The notes: generated by a model from the sequence alone, not told the origin. A stretch of 64,000 bases of DNA from Luteimicrobium sp042670205 (GCF_042670205.1 NZ_JBHUWD010000024.1:1-64000); one strand, 5' to 3'. Positions 24,751 through 33,356 are shown, counted from the stretch's first letter. Numbers and translations: made by a program.

Positions 24751-26085
24751 ATGCTTCAGGACCCTTCACCCCAGGACAACGAGCCGACCAGCCGCGAGCT
24801 GGTCGGCTCCTCGCCGTCTCCGGACCCCACGACGCCACCGGTCGCTGCGCCGTCGCCCGACGGCCGGACGTCGCGGAACCCGTACACCGCGATCCTGCGC
24901 GTGCCCGGGGCGCTGCAGTTCTCCGCGTCGGCGCTCGTGGCCCGGCTGCCCATGTCGATGGTCGGAATCGCCACGGTCCTGATGATCCAGGGCCTGTACC
25001 ACTCGTACGCGCTCGCGGGGCGGATCTCCGCGGTCCTCGTCATCGCGCAGGCGATCTGCTCGCCCCAGCTCGCGCGCCTCGTCGACCGGCGCGGCCAGCG
25101 CCGCGTCATGCTGCCCATGCTGGCCGTCGCGAGCGTCGGGCTGATCGGTCTGATCGTGACGGCCGTGACGCGGGCGCCCGAGCCGCTGCTGTACGTCTTC
25201 GCGGTCCTCGCGGGCGGCGGCGCCGGCTCGTACGGCTCGATCGTCCGCACCCGGTGGTCCAAGGTCCTCGACGACCCGCGCCGCCTCCACACCGCCTACT
25301 CGCTCGAGTCGGCGCTCGACGAGGTCGTGTTCGTCGTCGGGCCGGTCGTCGCGACGCTGCTCGCGACGAGCGTCAGCCCCTGGTCGGGCCTCGCCGTGCC
25401 GCTCGTCGCGGGGCTCGTCGGCGGCCTGTGGTTCCTGTCGCTGCGTGCGACCGAGCCGCCGCCCGTCCCCCGGACCCCGGACGCGGCGGGCCACCGCTCC
25501 GTCCTGCGCAACCCGGCAGCGCTCGTCGTCTGCGTCGTGTTCGTCGCGCTGGGCGTGATCTTCGGCGCCACCGACGTCTCGACCATCGCTTTCGCCGACG
25601 AGCACCACCACAAGCCGTGGGCCGGCGCGATCCTCGCCGTGTTCGCGGCAGGCTCGCTGTGCGGCGGGCTCCTCTACGGCGCCCGCCACTGGCGGTCGGC
25701 GCTGTGGAAGCGGTTCGTCGTGGGCATGGTCGTCCTCGCGCTCGGCGTCTCGATGTTCCGGCTCGTCGACTCGATCCCGGCGCTCGTCGCGGTCATGTTC
25801 GTCACCGGCTTCGCGATCGCCCCCACGCTCATCAACGGGAACGGGCTCATCCAGCAGGTCGTCGGCGCCGGGCAGCTCACCGAAGGCCTCGCGTGGGCCG
25901 GCACCGCGCTCGGCATCGGGGTCTCGATCGGGTCCGCGGTCGCGGGCTCGCGCATCGACGCCGCCGGCGCGCACGCGGGCTACCTCGTCGTGCTTGCCGC
26001 TGCCGGTGCGGCGACCGTGCTCGTCGTCGCGACCGCGGGCGTCCTGCGCCGCAGCGCCCGTATCCGGGTCGAGCTGCACGCCTGA
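24751..26085 (+). CDS. MFS transporter
   Basis: 444 residues with about 12 hydrophobic segments. The N-terminal 45 residues are hydrophilic (Pro/Ser/Asp) and precede ILRVPGALQFSASALVARLP, the usual start of helix 1. A motif-A-like loop is seen in QLARLVDRRGQRRVMLPMLA. Related proteins are drug-resistance-type exporters with a 'sugar efflux' appearance, but the substrate is unknown. The ATG at 24751 lies just after GTACTAGAA; if TACTAG is a -10 element the true start must be further downstream, though no better start codon is visible before helix 1. A perfect hairpin covers codons 11-20. Confidence 0.75.
   Translation: MLQDPSPQDNEPTSRELVGSSPSPDPTTPPVAAPSPDGRTSRNPYTAILRVPGALQFSASALVARLPMSMVGIATVLMIQGLYHSYALAGRISAVLVIAQAICSPQLARLVDRRGQRRVMLPMLAVASVGLIGLIVTAVTRAPEPLLYVFAVLAGGGAGSYGSIVRTRWSKVLDDPRRLHTAYSLESALDEVVFVVGPVVATLLATSVSPWSGLAVPLVAGLVGGLWFLSLRATEPPPVPRTPDAAGHRSVLRNPAALVVCVVFVALGVIFGATDVSTIAFADEHHHKPWAGAILAVFAAGSLCGGLLYGARHWRSALWKRFVVGMVVLALGVSMFRLVDSIPALVAVMFVTGFAIAPTLINGNGLIQQVVGAGQLTEGLAWAGTALGIGVSIGSAVAGSRIDAAGAHAGYLVVLAAAGAATVLVVATAGVLRRSARIRVELHA
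24781..24809 (+). promoter_or_regulatory. Perfect 12-bp hairpin in the first codons of the MFS gene
   Basis: GAGCCGACCAGC (24781-24792) and GCTGGTCGGCTC (24798-24809) are exact complements with a 5-base loop. It lies 30 bases into the annotated coding sequence. Such a stem would impede translation initiation or pausing ribosomes, and may belong to a leader rather than to the mature coding region. Confidence 0.55.
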
Positions 26086-26095
26086 CCGGCCGCGG

Positions 26096-26503
26096 TCAGC
26101 CCGCGTCCCGCAGCTCCCGCACCCACCCGACGACGTCGCCCACCTCGGCCGCGTCCGCCACCCCACGTCCCGCGCCGCCCGCCGCGAGGACGAGGGGCAG
26201 CACCGCCCCGGCGAGGGTCTCCACGACCATTGCCGAGGTCCCGTCCCGGGTGTCCGCCCGCACCGAGGCGACCGACGCCCACGGCCAGCCAGCGAGCTGC
26301 GTCTCCCGGCGCGCGTCCCAGAGCTCCAGCCCCGGCGGACCGGCTGCGACGACGACGGCGAGCCGCCGCGACCGCCGTAGGCGCGGCGCGTAGGTGCCCT
26401 CCGCGAGCAGCCCCGCGTAGAGGGCCGGCGTCCCGTGCGCGAGCCCCGCCCACCAGCCGCGACGACGCGCGCCGACCGCGGCGAGAGTCCGCCTGGGCCT
26501 CAC
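26096..26503 (-). CDS. Unknown protein, last gene of the WXG100 operon
   Basis: 135 residues, starting at GTG 26503, which overlaps the upstream stop as GTGA. The sequence has alternating strands (RLRRSRRLAVVVAAGPPGLE, LWDARRETQLAGWPWASVAS, GTSAMVVETLAGAVLPLVLA) and a short C-terminal helix (EVGDVVGWVRELRD). This looks like a PH-like or small beta-barrel domain: W-PW-A-SV-x-S-V resembles the strand that precedes the C-terminal helix in such domains. That is inference only. No signal peptide or membrane segment. The coupled operon position suggests it serves the secreted protein upstream. Confidence 0.65.
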   Translation of the reverse strand: MRPRRTLAAVGARRRGWWAGLAHGTPALYAGLLAEGTYAPRLRRSRRLAVVVAAGPPGLELWDARRETQLAGWPWASVASVRADTRDGTSAMVVETLAGAVLPLVLAAGGAGRGVADAAEVGDVVGWVRELRDAG

Positions 26504-27228
26504 GCCACCCCGGCCGCGGCGGTGGCGCCCGCACCCAGCCGGACGCTCTGCCCCGGTCCGTCCGCACCCGCACCCGGCTCGCCGTCGTCGTCCGGGGCGT
26601 CGGGGTCGTCGTCGTGCCCGACCGACGCGACGATCGCGTCGAACAGGGCCAACATCCCTTCGCGGAGCGGGACCAGGTGCGTCGCGAAGACGAGCTGGTA
26701 CCAGCCGCTGCCGTCCTGGGGGTCGAGCCAGTACCGCGCGACGAGCTGGGGCATCCGCTCGGCGTCGAGCTCCGCCGGCCCCCGCTCGACGGCGACCTGC
26801 CGCACGACCGTCCCCAGGGGCCCCTCGGCGACGACGACCTCCGTGTCCGGGGCGGCGACCGCCGTGAGGTCGGCGGCGAGCCGCACGAGCCCTTCGCGCT
26901 TGCGCGGGATCCGGCTCGGCGCCGGAGCCGGCACGCGGAACGTGGTGAGCGACGCCGACAGCGGCTTGTCGCCGGCCTGCATGAGCGAGAACGCCATGAT
27001 CCGGCCTCGCGCGGCGGCGGCGGCGCGGGTGCTCGCGTCGAGCTCGCGGAGCACGTCGAGCTGCAGCGGCGACGGCTTGTCGGCGCGGCCGAACTGCCGT
27101 GCGACCAGCCCGCGGACGGCGCGCCGGCGCGACCGCTCGTCCGTCAGGTCGACGACCCACCAGTCCTCCGGCAGGAGCAGCCCGAGGCCGTCGGCCTCGC
27201 GTCCGCCCGTGCGCGTCCCGGCGCTCAC
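26500..27228 (-). CDS. Unknown protein in WXG100 operon, possible Mog1/PsbP (LpqN)-like fold
   Basis: 242 residues with a GTG start (27228) overlapping the upstream stop. The first 40 residues (LGLLLPEDWWVVDLTDERSR) look like the strand-helix opening of LpqN/Mog1-PsbP-type domains ('P-x-W'), and WYQLVFATHLVPLREGMLAL with FDAIVASV resembles their last strand and helix. The final 35 residues are Asp/Gly-rich and likely disordered. The neighbouring 188-residue protein ends in a similar strand-helix pattern, so the two may be distant relatives. No signal peptide is seen. Role unknown; candidates are chaperone or immunity-type partner of the type VII substrate. Confidence 0.65.
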   Translation of the reverse strand: MSAGTRTGGREADGLGLLLPEDWWVVDLTDERSRRRAVRGLVARQFGRADKPSPLQLDVLRELDASTRAAAAARGRIMAFSLMQAGDKPLSASLTTFRVPAPAPSRIPRKREGLVRLAADLTAVAAPDTEVVVAEGPLGTVVRQVAVERGPAELDAERMPQLVARYWLDPQDGSGWYQLVFATHLVPLREGMLALFDAIVASVGHDDDPDAPDDDGEPGAGADGPGQSVRLGAGATAAAGVA

Positions 27229-27791
27229 GCGACCTCCACCGTGAGGCTCTGGACGATCGTCAGCGCCTCGCCGCTCAGCGCCTCGAACGCGGTCGGGACG
27301 TTCGTCTGGAACTCGAGACGCATGGCCTCGTCGGCGCCCGTCGGGAACACGGTCGCCGCGATGCGCGACAGGACCACCCCGGTGTCCTTGAACCCGCGGA
27401 CCTCGACCTCCATGAGGACCTGGCCGGCGTCGACGTCACCGAGCGCGGTCGAGTGGTCGAGGAGCCGGGTGCCGCGGATCTTCTCCGCCTTGCGAACCCG
27501 CTTGAGCAGCGCCGCCGGGTCGAACGCCGTCCCGGCCTCGGGGTAGAGGTAGGTGAGCGTGAACTGCCCCCAGGGCAGGTCGGCCGGGTCGGGGTACCAG
27601 AGCCCACCGGCCAGCGAGTGCCCGTCGACGAGGATCTGCTCGAGGTCGGCGACGGCCTGGAGGTAGCCGGGCTCGAGCGCCGCGTCGAGGCCGAGCCCGC
27701 GCACGAACTCCTCGGCCTCCTCGCTCGCGCCTGCCGTCCAGCCGACCCACTGCTCGCTCGTCCCGGCGTCGTACCCGACGATGTGCCCCAT
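27225..27791 (-). CDS. Unknown protein directly downstream of the type VII substrate gene
   Basis: 188 residues, no signal peptide or membrane segment. ATG 27791 is preceded by GAGGAC, 8 bases after the upstream stop. The protein opens with MGHIVGYDAGTSEQWVGWTA; later parts alternate strand and helix (PWGQFTLTYLYPEAGTAFDP, GQVLMEVEVRGFKDTGVVLS). It ends in LEFQTNVPTAFEALSGEAL followed by TIVQSLTVEV, resembling the last strand and helix of Mog1/PsbP-like domains. In polymorphic toxin loci the gene right after the effector often encodes immunity, so that is a candidate role, but no toxin domain is recognisable upstream. Confidence 0.68.
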   Translation of the reverse strand: MGHIVGYDAGTSEQWVGWTAGASEEAEEFVRGLGLDAALEPGYLQAVADLEQILVDGHSLAGGLWYPDPADLPWGQFTLTYLYPEAGTAFDPAALLKRVRKAEKIRGTRLLDHSTALGDVDAGQVLMEVEVRGFKDTGVVLSRIAATVFPTGADEAMRLEFQTNVPTAFEALSGEALTIVQSLTVEVA

Positions 27792-27799
27792 CGATGTCC

Positions 27800-29263
27800 T
27801 CAGTTCAGGTTGAGCTGCTTGGCGGGGTCGTCCGAACCCTCGGTCAGGCCGAGCGCGCCGTAGCCGTTGTTGCCGATGTCCACCCCGGTCCCGATCAGGA
27901 CGGCGCCCGCTCCCCGCCCGGCGACGCCGAGAGCGTCGTTGAGCTGGGCGTGGCTCGCGGCCAGGGCGTCGACGGCGGTATGGCTCGCGGTCGCGGGCAG
28001 GTTCGCGGCGGCCCGGACGGACGCGTCGGCGGCACCGACGCTGCTGACGGCGCGCGCCTCGTCGCCCGCGCCGAACCACGCCAGGGCGTTGCCCTTGAAC
28101 CCGCTCACGTCGCGGAACGCGGCGTTCCAGGTGGCCCGCGGGCTGCGGAGGAAGTCGAGGGTCTTGCCGAAGCCCTTGAGCTCGCCCGCGGTGTCCTTGA
28201 CGATCGTGATCGGGTTGAGCCCGCGGCCGACCGACCGCAGCAGGCCCGGGCGCTCGACGAACGCCGTCACGCCCCGCTCGGCCGCCCGGATGCCGGTCCC
28301 CGCGAGCCCGCGCCCGTTCAGCAGGCCGCGGACCGCACCCCGGACGCCGCGCGTCTGGCCGAGGGCCCGGACGAGCTGGTCGGCACGGACGCGCGAGACG
28401 GCCTGCGCGCCCTCGGCGCCCATCTTCAGCGTCGCGCCCGCGATGCGTCCGAGGCCGAACGTCGCCACCCCGAGCACGTCGAGCCCGAAGTCGAGCCACG
28501 ACCCTTCCCCGTTCAGGAGCTGCAACCCGTGCCCCGCCATCGCGACCAGTCCCGCGATGAGCGCGACCGCGCCCAGTGCTTCACCGAGCCCCGGCACCCA
28601 CGCGAGCGCGAGCGCGAGGACGCCCGCGACCGTCGCGATCTTCGAGGCGATGTCCGTGATCGCGTTCACGACCGACCGGACGTTGTCCCACCAGCCGTCG
28701 TGGATGCCGTCGGCCTCGACGGCGACGTTGATCGCGTTCTTGGCCTTGGTCGCCGCGGTGTCGCGCGCCGACGTCGCCTGCTCGAGCTTGGTCCGCGCGT
28801 TCCCGAGCGCGGTGCTCGCCGTCGTCATGTCGGTCTGGGCCTGGTCGGCGTGCTGCTGCGCGTTCGGCGCCTTGCTGTGGTCCGGGTCCGAGTAGACGAC
28901 GTGCTTGTGGTGGGCGGTGTCGTAGTCCGCCTGGGCCTGCTTCGCGGCCGCGAGCGCCTCGTCGGCGTGCTGCTGCGCGGTCCGGAGGCTGTCCGCGTAG
29001 GTCGTGAGCGCCTCGCCCGTCGCGAAGTACCGGTGCTGGACCTTCGCGATCTCGTTCGCCACGTCCTTCGCCTTGTCGGCGATGGCCTGCACGGCGTCCG
29101 ACTGCATGGCGTCCAGGTCGGCGATGGTCCGCAGGTCAGCGGCGGCCTTCTGGATGGCCTCGGCGACGTTCGTGTAGTCGGTGCCGGCACGCGCGACGAC
29201 GTCGGGCTCCCCGGGCACCGGGTCGGTCGCTGCGAGCGGGTGCCAGTCGTAGGGGCGGCTCAC
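27800..29263 (-). CDS. Large type VII secretion substrate (T7SS_signal-type protein)
   Basis: 487 residues from GTG 29263, which overlaps the WXG100 stop. The opening SRPYDWHPLAATDPVPGEPD matches the RPxDW...GDP start of actinobacterial T7SS-signal proteins. Residues about 25-200 are Ala/Gln/Asp-rich helices predicted to form long coiled coils (YATGEAL..., TYADSLRTAQQHADEALAAA), like the LXG/WXG arm of secreted toxins. A hydrophobic stretch follows (KIATVAGVLALALAWVPGLG, ALGAVALIAGLVAMAGHGL), then Gly/Ala/Arg-rich segments to the end (DDPAKQLNLN). No toxin catalytic motif is visible in the C-terminus. Secretion through an ESX system is inferred from family knowledge; no core ESX genes are here. 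Confidence 0.78.
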   Translation of the reverse strand: MSRPYDWHPLAATDPVPGEPDVVARAGTDYTNVAEAIQKAAADLRTIADLDAMQSDAVQAIADKAKDVANEIAKVQHRYFATGEALTTYADSLRTAQQHADEALAAAKQAQADYDTAHHKHVVYSDPDHSKAPNAQQHADQAQTDMTTASTALGNARTKLEQATSARDTAATKAKNAINVAVEADGIHDGWWDNVRSVVNAITDIASKIATVAGVLALALAWVPGLGEALGAVALIAGLVAMAGHGLQLLNGEGSWLDFGLDVLGVATFGLGRIAGATLKMGAEGAQAVSRVRADQLVRALGQTRGVRGAVRGLLNGRGLAGTGIRAAERGVTAFVERPGLLRSVGRGLNPITIVKDTAGELKGFGKTLDFLRSPRATWNAAFRDVSGFKGNALAWFGAGDEARAVSSVGAADASVRAAANLPATASHTAVDALAASHAQLNDALGVAGRGAGAVLIGTGVDIGNNGYGALGLTEGSDDPAKQLNLN

Positions 29264-29550
29264 TTCTCGCCCCGCAGCGCCTTGGCGAACTCGGAGTCCA
29301 GGCTCTCGAACTGCTCGCCGACCCCCTGGCACTGGTCGGCCAGCGACCCGATGTGCTCGAGCATCTTCTCCCGCTTCCCGTCCCAGTTCCGCTCGAAGTG
29401 GTGGATCGCGTCGGAGAGCTCGTCGTGCCCGACCGCGGCGGCCACCCGGTCCGCGTTGGTGTGCGCGCTGTTGAACTCGGTGGCGACGACGCGGAGCTTG
29501 TGGCCGGCCTCGATGAGGGTGGGCGTATCCACCTTGAGCTGGTCGGTCAC
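29260..29550 (-). CDS. WXG100-family protein (ESAT-6-like)
   Basis: 96 residues, the standard size of WXG100 proteins. Two helices flank the diagnostic turn HFERNWDGKREKMLEHI, where W56-D-G58 is the WXG motif. A single cysteine sits in QCQG. Start GTG 29550 has GAGGGGAA upstream and gives the family length. The next gene overlaps its stop by 4 bases, so this protein and the 487-residue substrate are made together and probably dimerise or are co-secreted. Confidence 0.85.
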   Translation of the reverse strand: MTDQLKVDTPTLIEAGHKLRVVATEFNSAHTNADRVAAAVGHDELSDAIHHFERNWDGKREKMLEHIGSLADQCQGVGEQFESLDSEFAKALRGEK

Positions 29551-29627
29551 TGCACGGATTCCCCTCGTCGACGGCGCGAGCCGGGCCAACGTTAGCGGAC
29601 CGGCGAGCCCGCCCGACATGGGGAGAA

Positions 29628-30107
29628 CTACCCGGCGGGGGCCGCGGGGTCGCGGGGCAGCGGCGTCGGGCAAGTGAGCGTGAGGGCGTCGCCCGCGCCG
29701 AGGGTGCAGGTCTCCTCGTGCTCGTCCGGGAACGTGACCCGGACGGGCGAGCCGTCGTAGACGTAGCGGAGCTCGTCGGGGTCGATCGTCACGCCGTACG
29801 CGGCCCCGAGCGCGTCGGCCGCACGGGTCCGGAGACCGAGCTGCTCGCGGGTGCGGGCGTCGGCGGCACGCTCGATCCCGGGCTTCGTGAGCCGGTCCGC
29901 GACGAACGCGCCGAGCCCCCCGAGCACCGCCAGCCCCAGGCAGGCGCCGGCCACGATGCCCGGGCCACGTCGTCCGGCCCACCGACGGGCCGCGAGCGCC
30001 AGCACGACGAACACGACCGCCGCGCCGATCGCGACGACCAGCAGGACCTTCACGACGGGCGCCGGGGTCACGTCGAGGTCGGGCGGGTACACCGGGACGG
30101 GCACCAT
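29628..30107 (-). CDS. Small membrane protein beside the WXG100 operon
   Basis: 159 residues. Two transmembrane segments near the N-terminus (VVKVLLVVAIGAAVVFVVLA and GIVAGACLGLAVLGGLGAFV) are joined by a short Arg-rich loop. The C-terminal ~80 residues form a soluble region with two cysteines (EETCTLGAGDALTLTCPTPL) that could make a disulfide if extracellular. I chose ATG 30107; an in-frame upstream ATG at 30194 would add 29 residues. It lies 77 bases before the WXG100 start on the same strand and may be the first gene of that operon. Function unknown. Confidence 0.65.
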   Translation of the reverse strand: MVPVPVYPPDLDVTPAPVVKVLLVVAIGAAVVFVVLALAARRWAGRRGPGIVAGACLGLAVLGGLGAFVADRLTKPGIERAADARTREQLGLRTRAADALGAAYGVTIDPDELRYVYDGSPVRVTFPDEHEETCTLGAGDALTLTCPTPLPRDPAAPAG

Positions 30108-30241
30108 GGCGGGACAGTGCTCCTCGTCGTCGGTCTCGCGCGGACCGGGACACGCTACCGGAACCGCACGTGGCGCCGGTGCAGCGGACGTCACACCGCC
30201 TCGTGGTGCGGGCCTCCGGGCCGCGGCGGAGCATGGGGGGC

Positions 30242-32023
30242 ATGGCTCTCGGACGCAAGGCCCCCCAGGACAAGCGGAACAAGACCGTCGCCGACCTGCT
30301 GGTCGCGCAGCTCGTCACCGCGGGCGTGAAGCGGATCTACGGCATCGTCGGCGACAGCCTCAACCCCGTCGTCGACGCCGTGCGCCGCTCGGGCGAGATC
30401 GAGTGGGTGCACGTGCGGCACGAGGAGGTCGCGGCGTTCGCCGCTGCCGGCGAGGCCGAGGTCACCGGCAGCCTCGCGGTGTGCGCGGGCTCCTGCGGCC
30501 CCGGCAACCTGCACCTCATCAACGGCCTCTACGACGCGAACCGCTCGCGCGTGCCGGTCCTCGCGATCGCGAGCCACATCCCCAGCGCCCAGATCGGCAC
30601 GAGCTTCTTCCAGGAGACGCATCCCGACCGGCTGTTCACCGAGTGCTCGGTGTACTCCGAGATGATCTCGAGCGCCGCCCAGGCGCCGCGTGTCATCAAC
30701 TCCGCGATCCAGCACGCGCTCGGCGGCCCGGGCGTCGCCGTCCTCACGATCCCGGGCGACGTCGCCGACTACGACGCCCCGCCCGTCGTGCCCGGCATCG
30801 ACCCGATCGTCACGCCGCCCGCGCCCCCGCGCGCCATCCCGTCGCCCGACGCCCTGCGCGAGCTCGCCGACGCCATCAACGGCGCCAAGAAGGTCACGAT
30901 CTTCGCGGGCGTCGGGGTCCGGGGCGCGCACGACGACGTCATCGCGCTCGCGGACAAGATCGCCTCCCCCGTGGGCCACTCGCTGCGCGGCAAGGAATGG
31001 ATCCAGTACGACAACCCGTTCGACGTCGGGATGTCCGGGCTCCTCGGGTACGGGTCCTGTTACGACGCGATGCACGAGGCGGACCTGCTGATCCTGCTCG
31101 GCACGGACTTCCCGTACGACCAGTTCCTCCCCGCGGACGTCCGCACCGCCCAGGTCGACATCGACCCCTCGCACCTGGGCCGGCGCACCCGGCTCGACCT
31201 CGCCGTCGTCGGGGACGCCGGGGAGACCGTGCGCGGGCTCCTGCCCCTCGTTGACGCCAAGAAGGACCGGAAGTTCCTCGACGAGATGCGCAAGAAGCAC
31301 GTCAAGTCGCTCACCGGCGTCGTCGGCGCCTACACGAAGGACGTCGAGAAGGTCACGCCCATCCACCCCGAGTACGTGGCCGACATCCTCGACCAGGAGG
31401 CCGCGGACGACGCCGTCTTCACCGTCGACACCGGCATGTGCAACGTGTGGGCTGCCCGGTACATCAGCCCGAACGGGAAGCGCCGTGTCATCGGGAGCTT
31501 CCTGCACGGGTCGATGGCCAACGCGATGCCGCACGCGATCGGAGCTGCCTCCGCGGAACCGGGGCGTCAGGTCGTCGCGATGTCGGGCGACGGCGGGCTG
31601 TCGATGCTGCTCGGCGACCTGCTCACCATCAAGGCGTACGACCTGCCGGTGAAGATCGTGCTGTTCGACAACGCGTCGCTCGCGATGGTCCGGCTCGAGA
31701 TGCTCGTCGACGGGCTGCCGCAGTTCGGGACCGAGTCCCCGCACTTCGACTACGCCGCGATCGCCAACGCCATGGGCATCCCCGCGGTGCGCGTCGAGCG
31801 GCCGCAGGACGTGCGTGGCGCGCTGCGGGGTGCCCTCGACCGGCCCGGGCCGGCGCTCGTCGACGTCGTCACCGACCCGCGCGCGCTGTCGCTGCCGCCG
31901 ACCATCACGGCCGGTCAGGTGCGCGGGTTCGTCGTCGCGATGAGCAAGGAGATCATGGGCAACGGCATGGGCGAGGCCGTGTCGATGGCACGGTCGAACC
32001 TGCGCAACGTCCCGCGCCCCTGA
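30242..32023 (+). CDS. poxB: Thiamine-diphosphate enzyme, PoxB-like pyruvate oxidase/dehydrogenase (quinone)
   Basis: 593 residues in the three-domain order of PoxB/acetolactate synthases. The PYR domain contains GIVGDSLNPVVDAVRRSGE and HVRHEEVAAFAAAGEAEVTG (catalytic Glu in RHEE). GSCGPGNLHLINGLYDANRS follows. The middle FAD-type domain is at about 190-330. The TPP-binding PP domain has AMSGDGGLSMLLGDLLTIK and VLFDNASLAMVRLEM. E. coli PoxB converts pyruvate to acetate and CO2, passing electrons to quinone. GDS-x-NP at the start favours PoxB over acetolactate synthase. ATG 30242 has a G-rich SD; upstream ATGs are less likely. Confidence 0.85.
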   Translation: MALGRKAPQDKRNKTVADLLVAQLVTAGVKRIYGIVGDSLNPVVDAVRRSGEIEWVHVRHEEVAAFAAAGEAEVTGSLAVCAGSCGPGNLHLINGLYDANRSRVPVLAIASHIPSAQIGTSFFQETHPDRLFTECSVYSEMISSAAQAPRVINSAIQHALGGPGVAVLTIPGDVADYDAPPVVPGIDPIVTPPAPPRAIPSPDALRELADAINGAKKVTIFAGVGVRGAHDDVIALADKIASPVGHSLRGKEWIQYDNPFDVGMSGLLGYGSCYDAMHEADLLILLGTDFPYDQFLPADVRTAQVDIDPSHLGRRTRLDLAVVGDAGETVRGLLPLVDAKKDRKFLDEMRKKHVKSLTGVVGAYTKDVEKVTPIHPEYVADILDQEAADDAVFTVDTGMCNVWAARYISPNGKRRVIGSFLHGSMANAMPHAIGAASAEPGRQVVAMSGDGGLSMLLGDLLTIKAYDLPVKIVLFDNASLAMVRLEMLVDGLPQFGTESPHFDYAAIANAMGIPAVRVERPQDVRGALRGALDRPGPALVDVVTDPRALSLPPTITAGQVRGFVVAMSKEIMGNGMGEAVSMARSNLRNVPRP

Positions 32024-32030
32024 GCCGGCG

Positions 32031-32582
32031 CTATCGGGCGAGGTCCTCCGGCAGCAGCCCGTAGACCAGACTGTCGCGTCGTCCGCCCTTGAACGGGAGG
32101 TGCGCACGCAGCAAGCCCTCGCGCCGGAAGCCGGACCGCTCGGCGACGGCCTGCGACGCGGCGTTGTCGGGCGCGCACGTGAGCTCGAGGCGCGCCAGCC
32201 CCAGGTCGGTGAAGGCGCTGCGTGCCGCAAGCCGGACGGCGCGCGTCGCGACCCCGCGCCCGCGCGCGGACGCCGTGAGCCAGTAGCCGACGCTCGCCCG
32301 TCCCTGCCGGTGGTCGATGCCGCTCAGCGACACCTCGCCGAGCAGACGGCCGTCGTGTGCGTCGTCGATCGCCCAGTAGGCGGCCGTGCCCTCCGCGCGC
32401 TGGCGCTCGACGGCACGGATCCGCTTGACGACGTCAGCCCGGTCGAGCGGGACCCCGTCGGAGAACCGGCGAAAAACAGGGTCGGCGAAGCCCGCGAGCT
32501 GCGCGTCGGCGTCCTCGTCGCGCCACGGGCGCAGCCGAATCTCGCCGTCGGTGAGGGACTCGGGGATCGTCGTCGGCACCAT
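32031..32582 (-). CDS. RimJ/RimL-type GNAT acetyltransferase
   Basis: 183 residues. GNAT_3 family pattern: GEIRLRPWRDEDADAQLAGF at the N-terminus, then GEVSLSGIDHRQGRASVGYW, LTASARGRGVATRAVRLAAR (acetyl-CoA loop, R/Q-x-x-G-x-G/A), and LARLELTCAPDNAASQAVAE with SGFRREGLLR. Such enzymes acetylate N-terminal or other amino groups of proteins or small molecules; the substrate is not predictable. Convergent with poxB, 7 bases between stops. Confidence 0.87.
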   Translation of the reverse strand: MVPTTIPESLTDGEIRLRPWRDEDADAQLAGFADPVFRRFSDGVPLDRADVVKRIRAVERQRAEGTAAYWAIDDAHDGRLLGEVSLSGIDHRQGRASVGYWLTASARGRGVATRAVRLAARSAFTDLGLARLELTCAPDNAASQAVAERSGFRREGLLRAHLPFKGGRRDSLVYGLLPEDLAR

Positions 32583-32683
32583 CCCAACCTAGCCTCCACG
32601 CTGACGCGCGGGACCGAGCCAGCCCACGTCGACCACGCCGCGCCCGCGGGTGCAGGAGAACCTGGAGTCGGCAGACTGCATGG

Positions 32684-33253
32684 ATGGACGTCGTGCTCTT
32701 TCATTCGATGTGGGGCCTCCGGTCGGCGGAGAGAGCCGCGGCGGACCGGCTCCGGGGACAAGGTCATCGGGTCGTGGTGCCGGACCTGTTCGGTGGCCGG
32801 ACGGCTCCCGGTGAGCTCGGGGCGGGTTCGGCGCTGATGGCGGAGATCGGCTGGTCGACGATCGTGGGGCGCGCGTCCGACGCGTTGTCCCGCGTTCCCG
32901 ACGACGCCGTGCTCGTGGGCTTCTCGATGGGCGTCGGGGTGATCGGCGAGGTCTGGCCCGGCCGGCTCGCCGCGGCTGCGGTCGCCTGTCTGCACGCGCC
33001 CCTCTCGGTTCCTTCCGGAGTGCAGCCCGGCACACCGGTGCAGCTGCACTACGCAGCCGGCGACCGGTTCGCCCCGCCGGAGCAGGTTGCCGCCTTCCGG
33101 CGGAGCGCGGAGGTCGCCGGTGCGACGGCACTGGTGCGCGAGTACGCGGACGCGGGGCACTACTTCACCGACGAGTCCCATCCCGACTACGCGGCCGCCG
33201 CGGCGGCGGCGACCTGGCGCGACGTCGGGGACATGCTGCGGTCGGTGGGCTGA
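32684..33253 (+). CDS. Dienelactone hydrolase-family protein with serine nucleophile
   Basis: 189 residues of alpha/beta-hydrolase type. It begins VVLFHSMWGLRSAERAAADR and has VVVPDLFGGR, as in dienelactone hydrolases. The nucleophile elbow reads VGFSMGV, so serine replaces the cysteine of classic dienelactone hydrolase. The acid and base are probably the Asp in HYAAGDRFAPPEQ and the His in YADAGHYF. The lid is short. Not in an obvious operon (divergent from the GNAT gene). Substrate unknown. Confidence 0.82.
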   Translation: MDVVLFHSMWGLRSAERAAADRLRGQGHRVVVPDLFGGRTAPGELGAGSALMAEIGWSTIVGRASDALSRVPDDAVLVGFSMGVGVIGEVWPGRLAAAAVACLHAPLSVPSGVQPGTPVQLHYAAGDRFAPPEQVAAFRRSAEVAGATALVREYADAGHYFTDESHPDYAAAAAAATWRDVGDMLRSVG

Positions 33254-33324
33254 CCCGGCGGCCCCTGGTCGTGCCCTCCGGCCGGGTCCACGCCGGGCTC
33301 GAGCCGCACCCACGATGAGTTCGA

Positions 33325-33356
33325 GCGGGCTCGTCGGTAGGTACTCGCGAGCCCGC
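33325..33356. promoter_or_regulatory. Palindrome upstream of the NTF2-protein/sigma operon
   Basis: GCGGGCTCG (33325-33333) and CGAGCCCGC (33348-33356) are exact complements separated by 14 bases, lying 35 bases before the start of the next gene. It could be an operator or the terminator of the preceding hydrolase gene. Confidence 0.4.
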
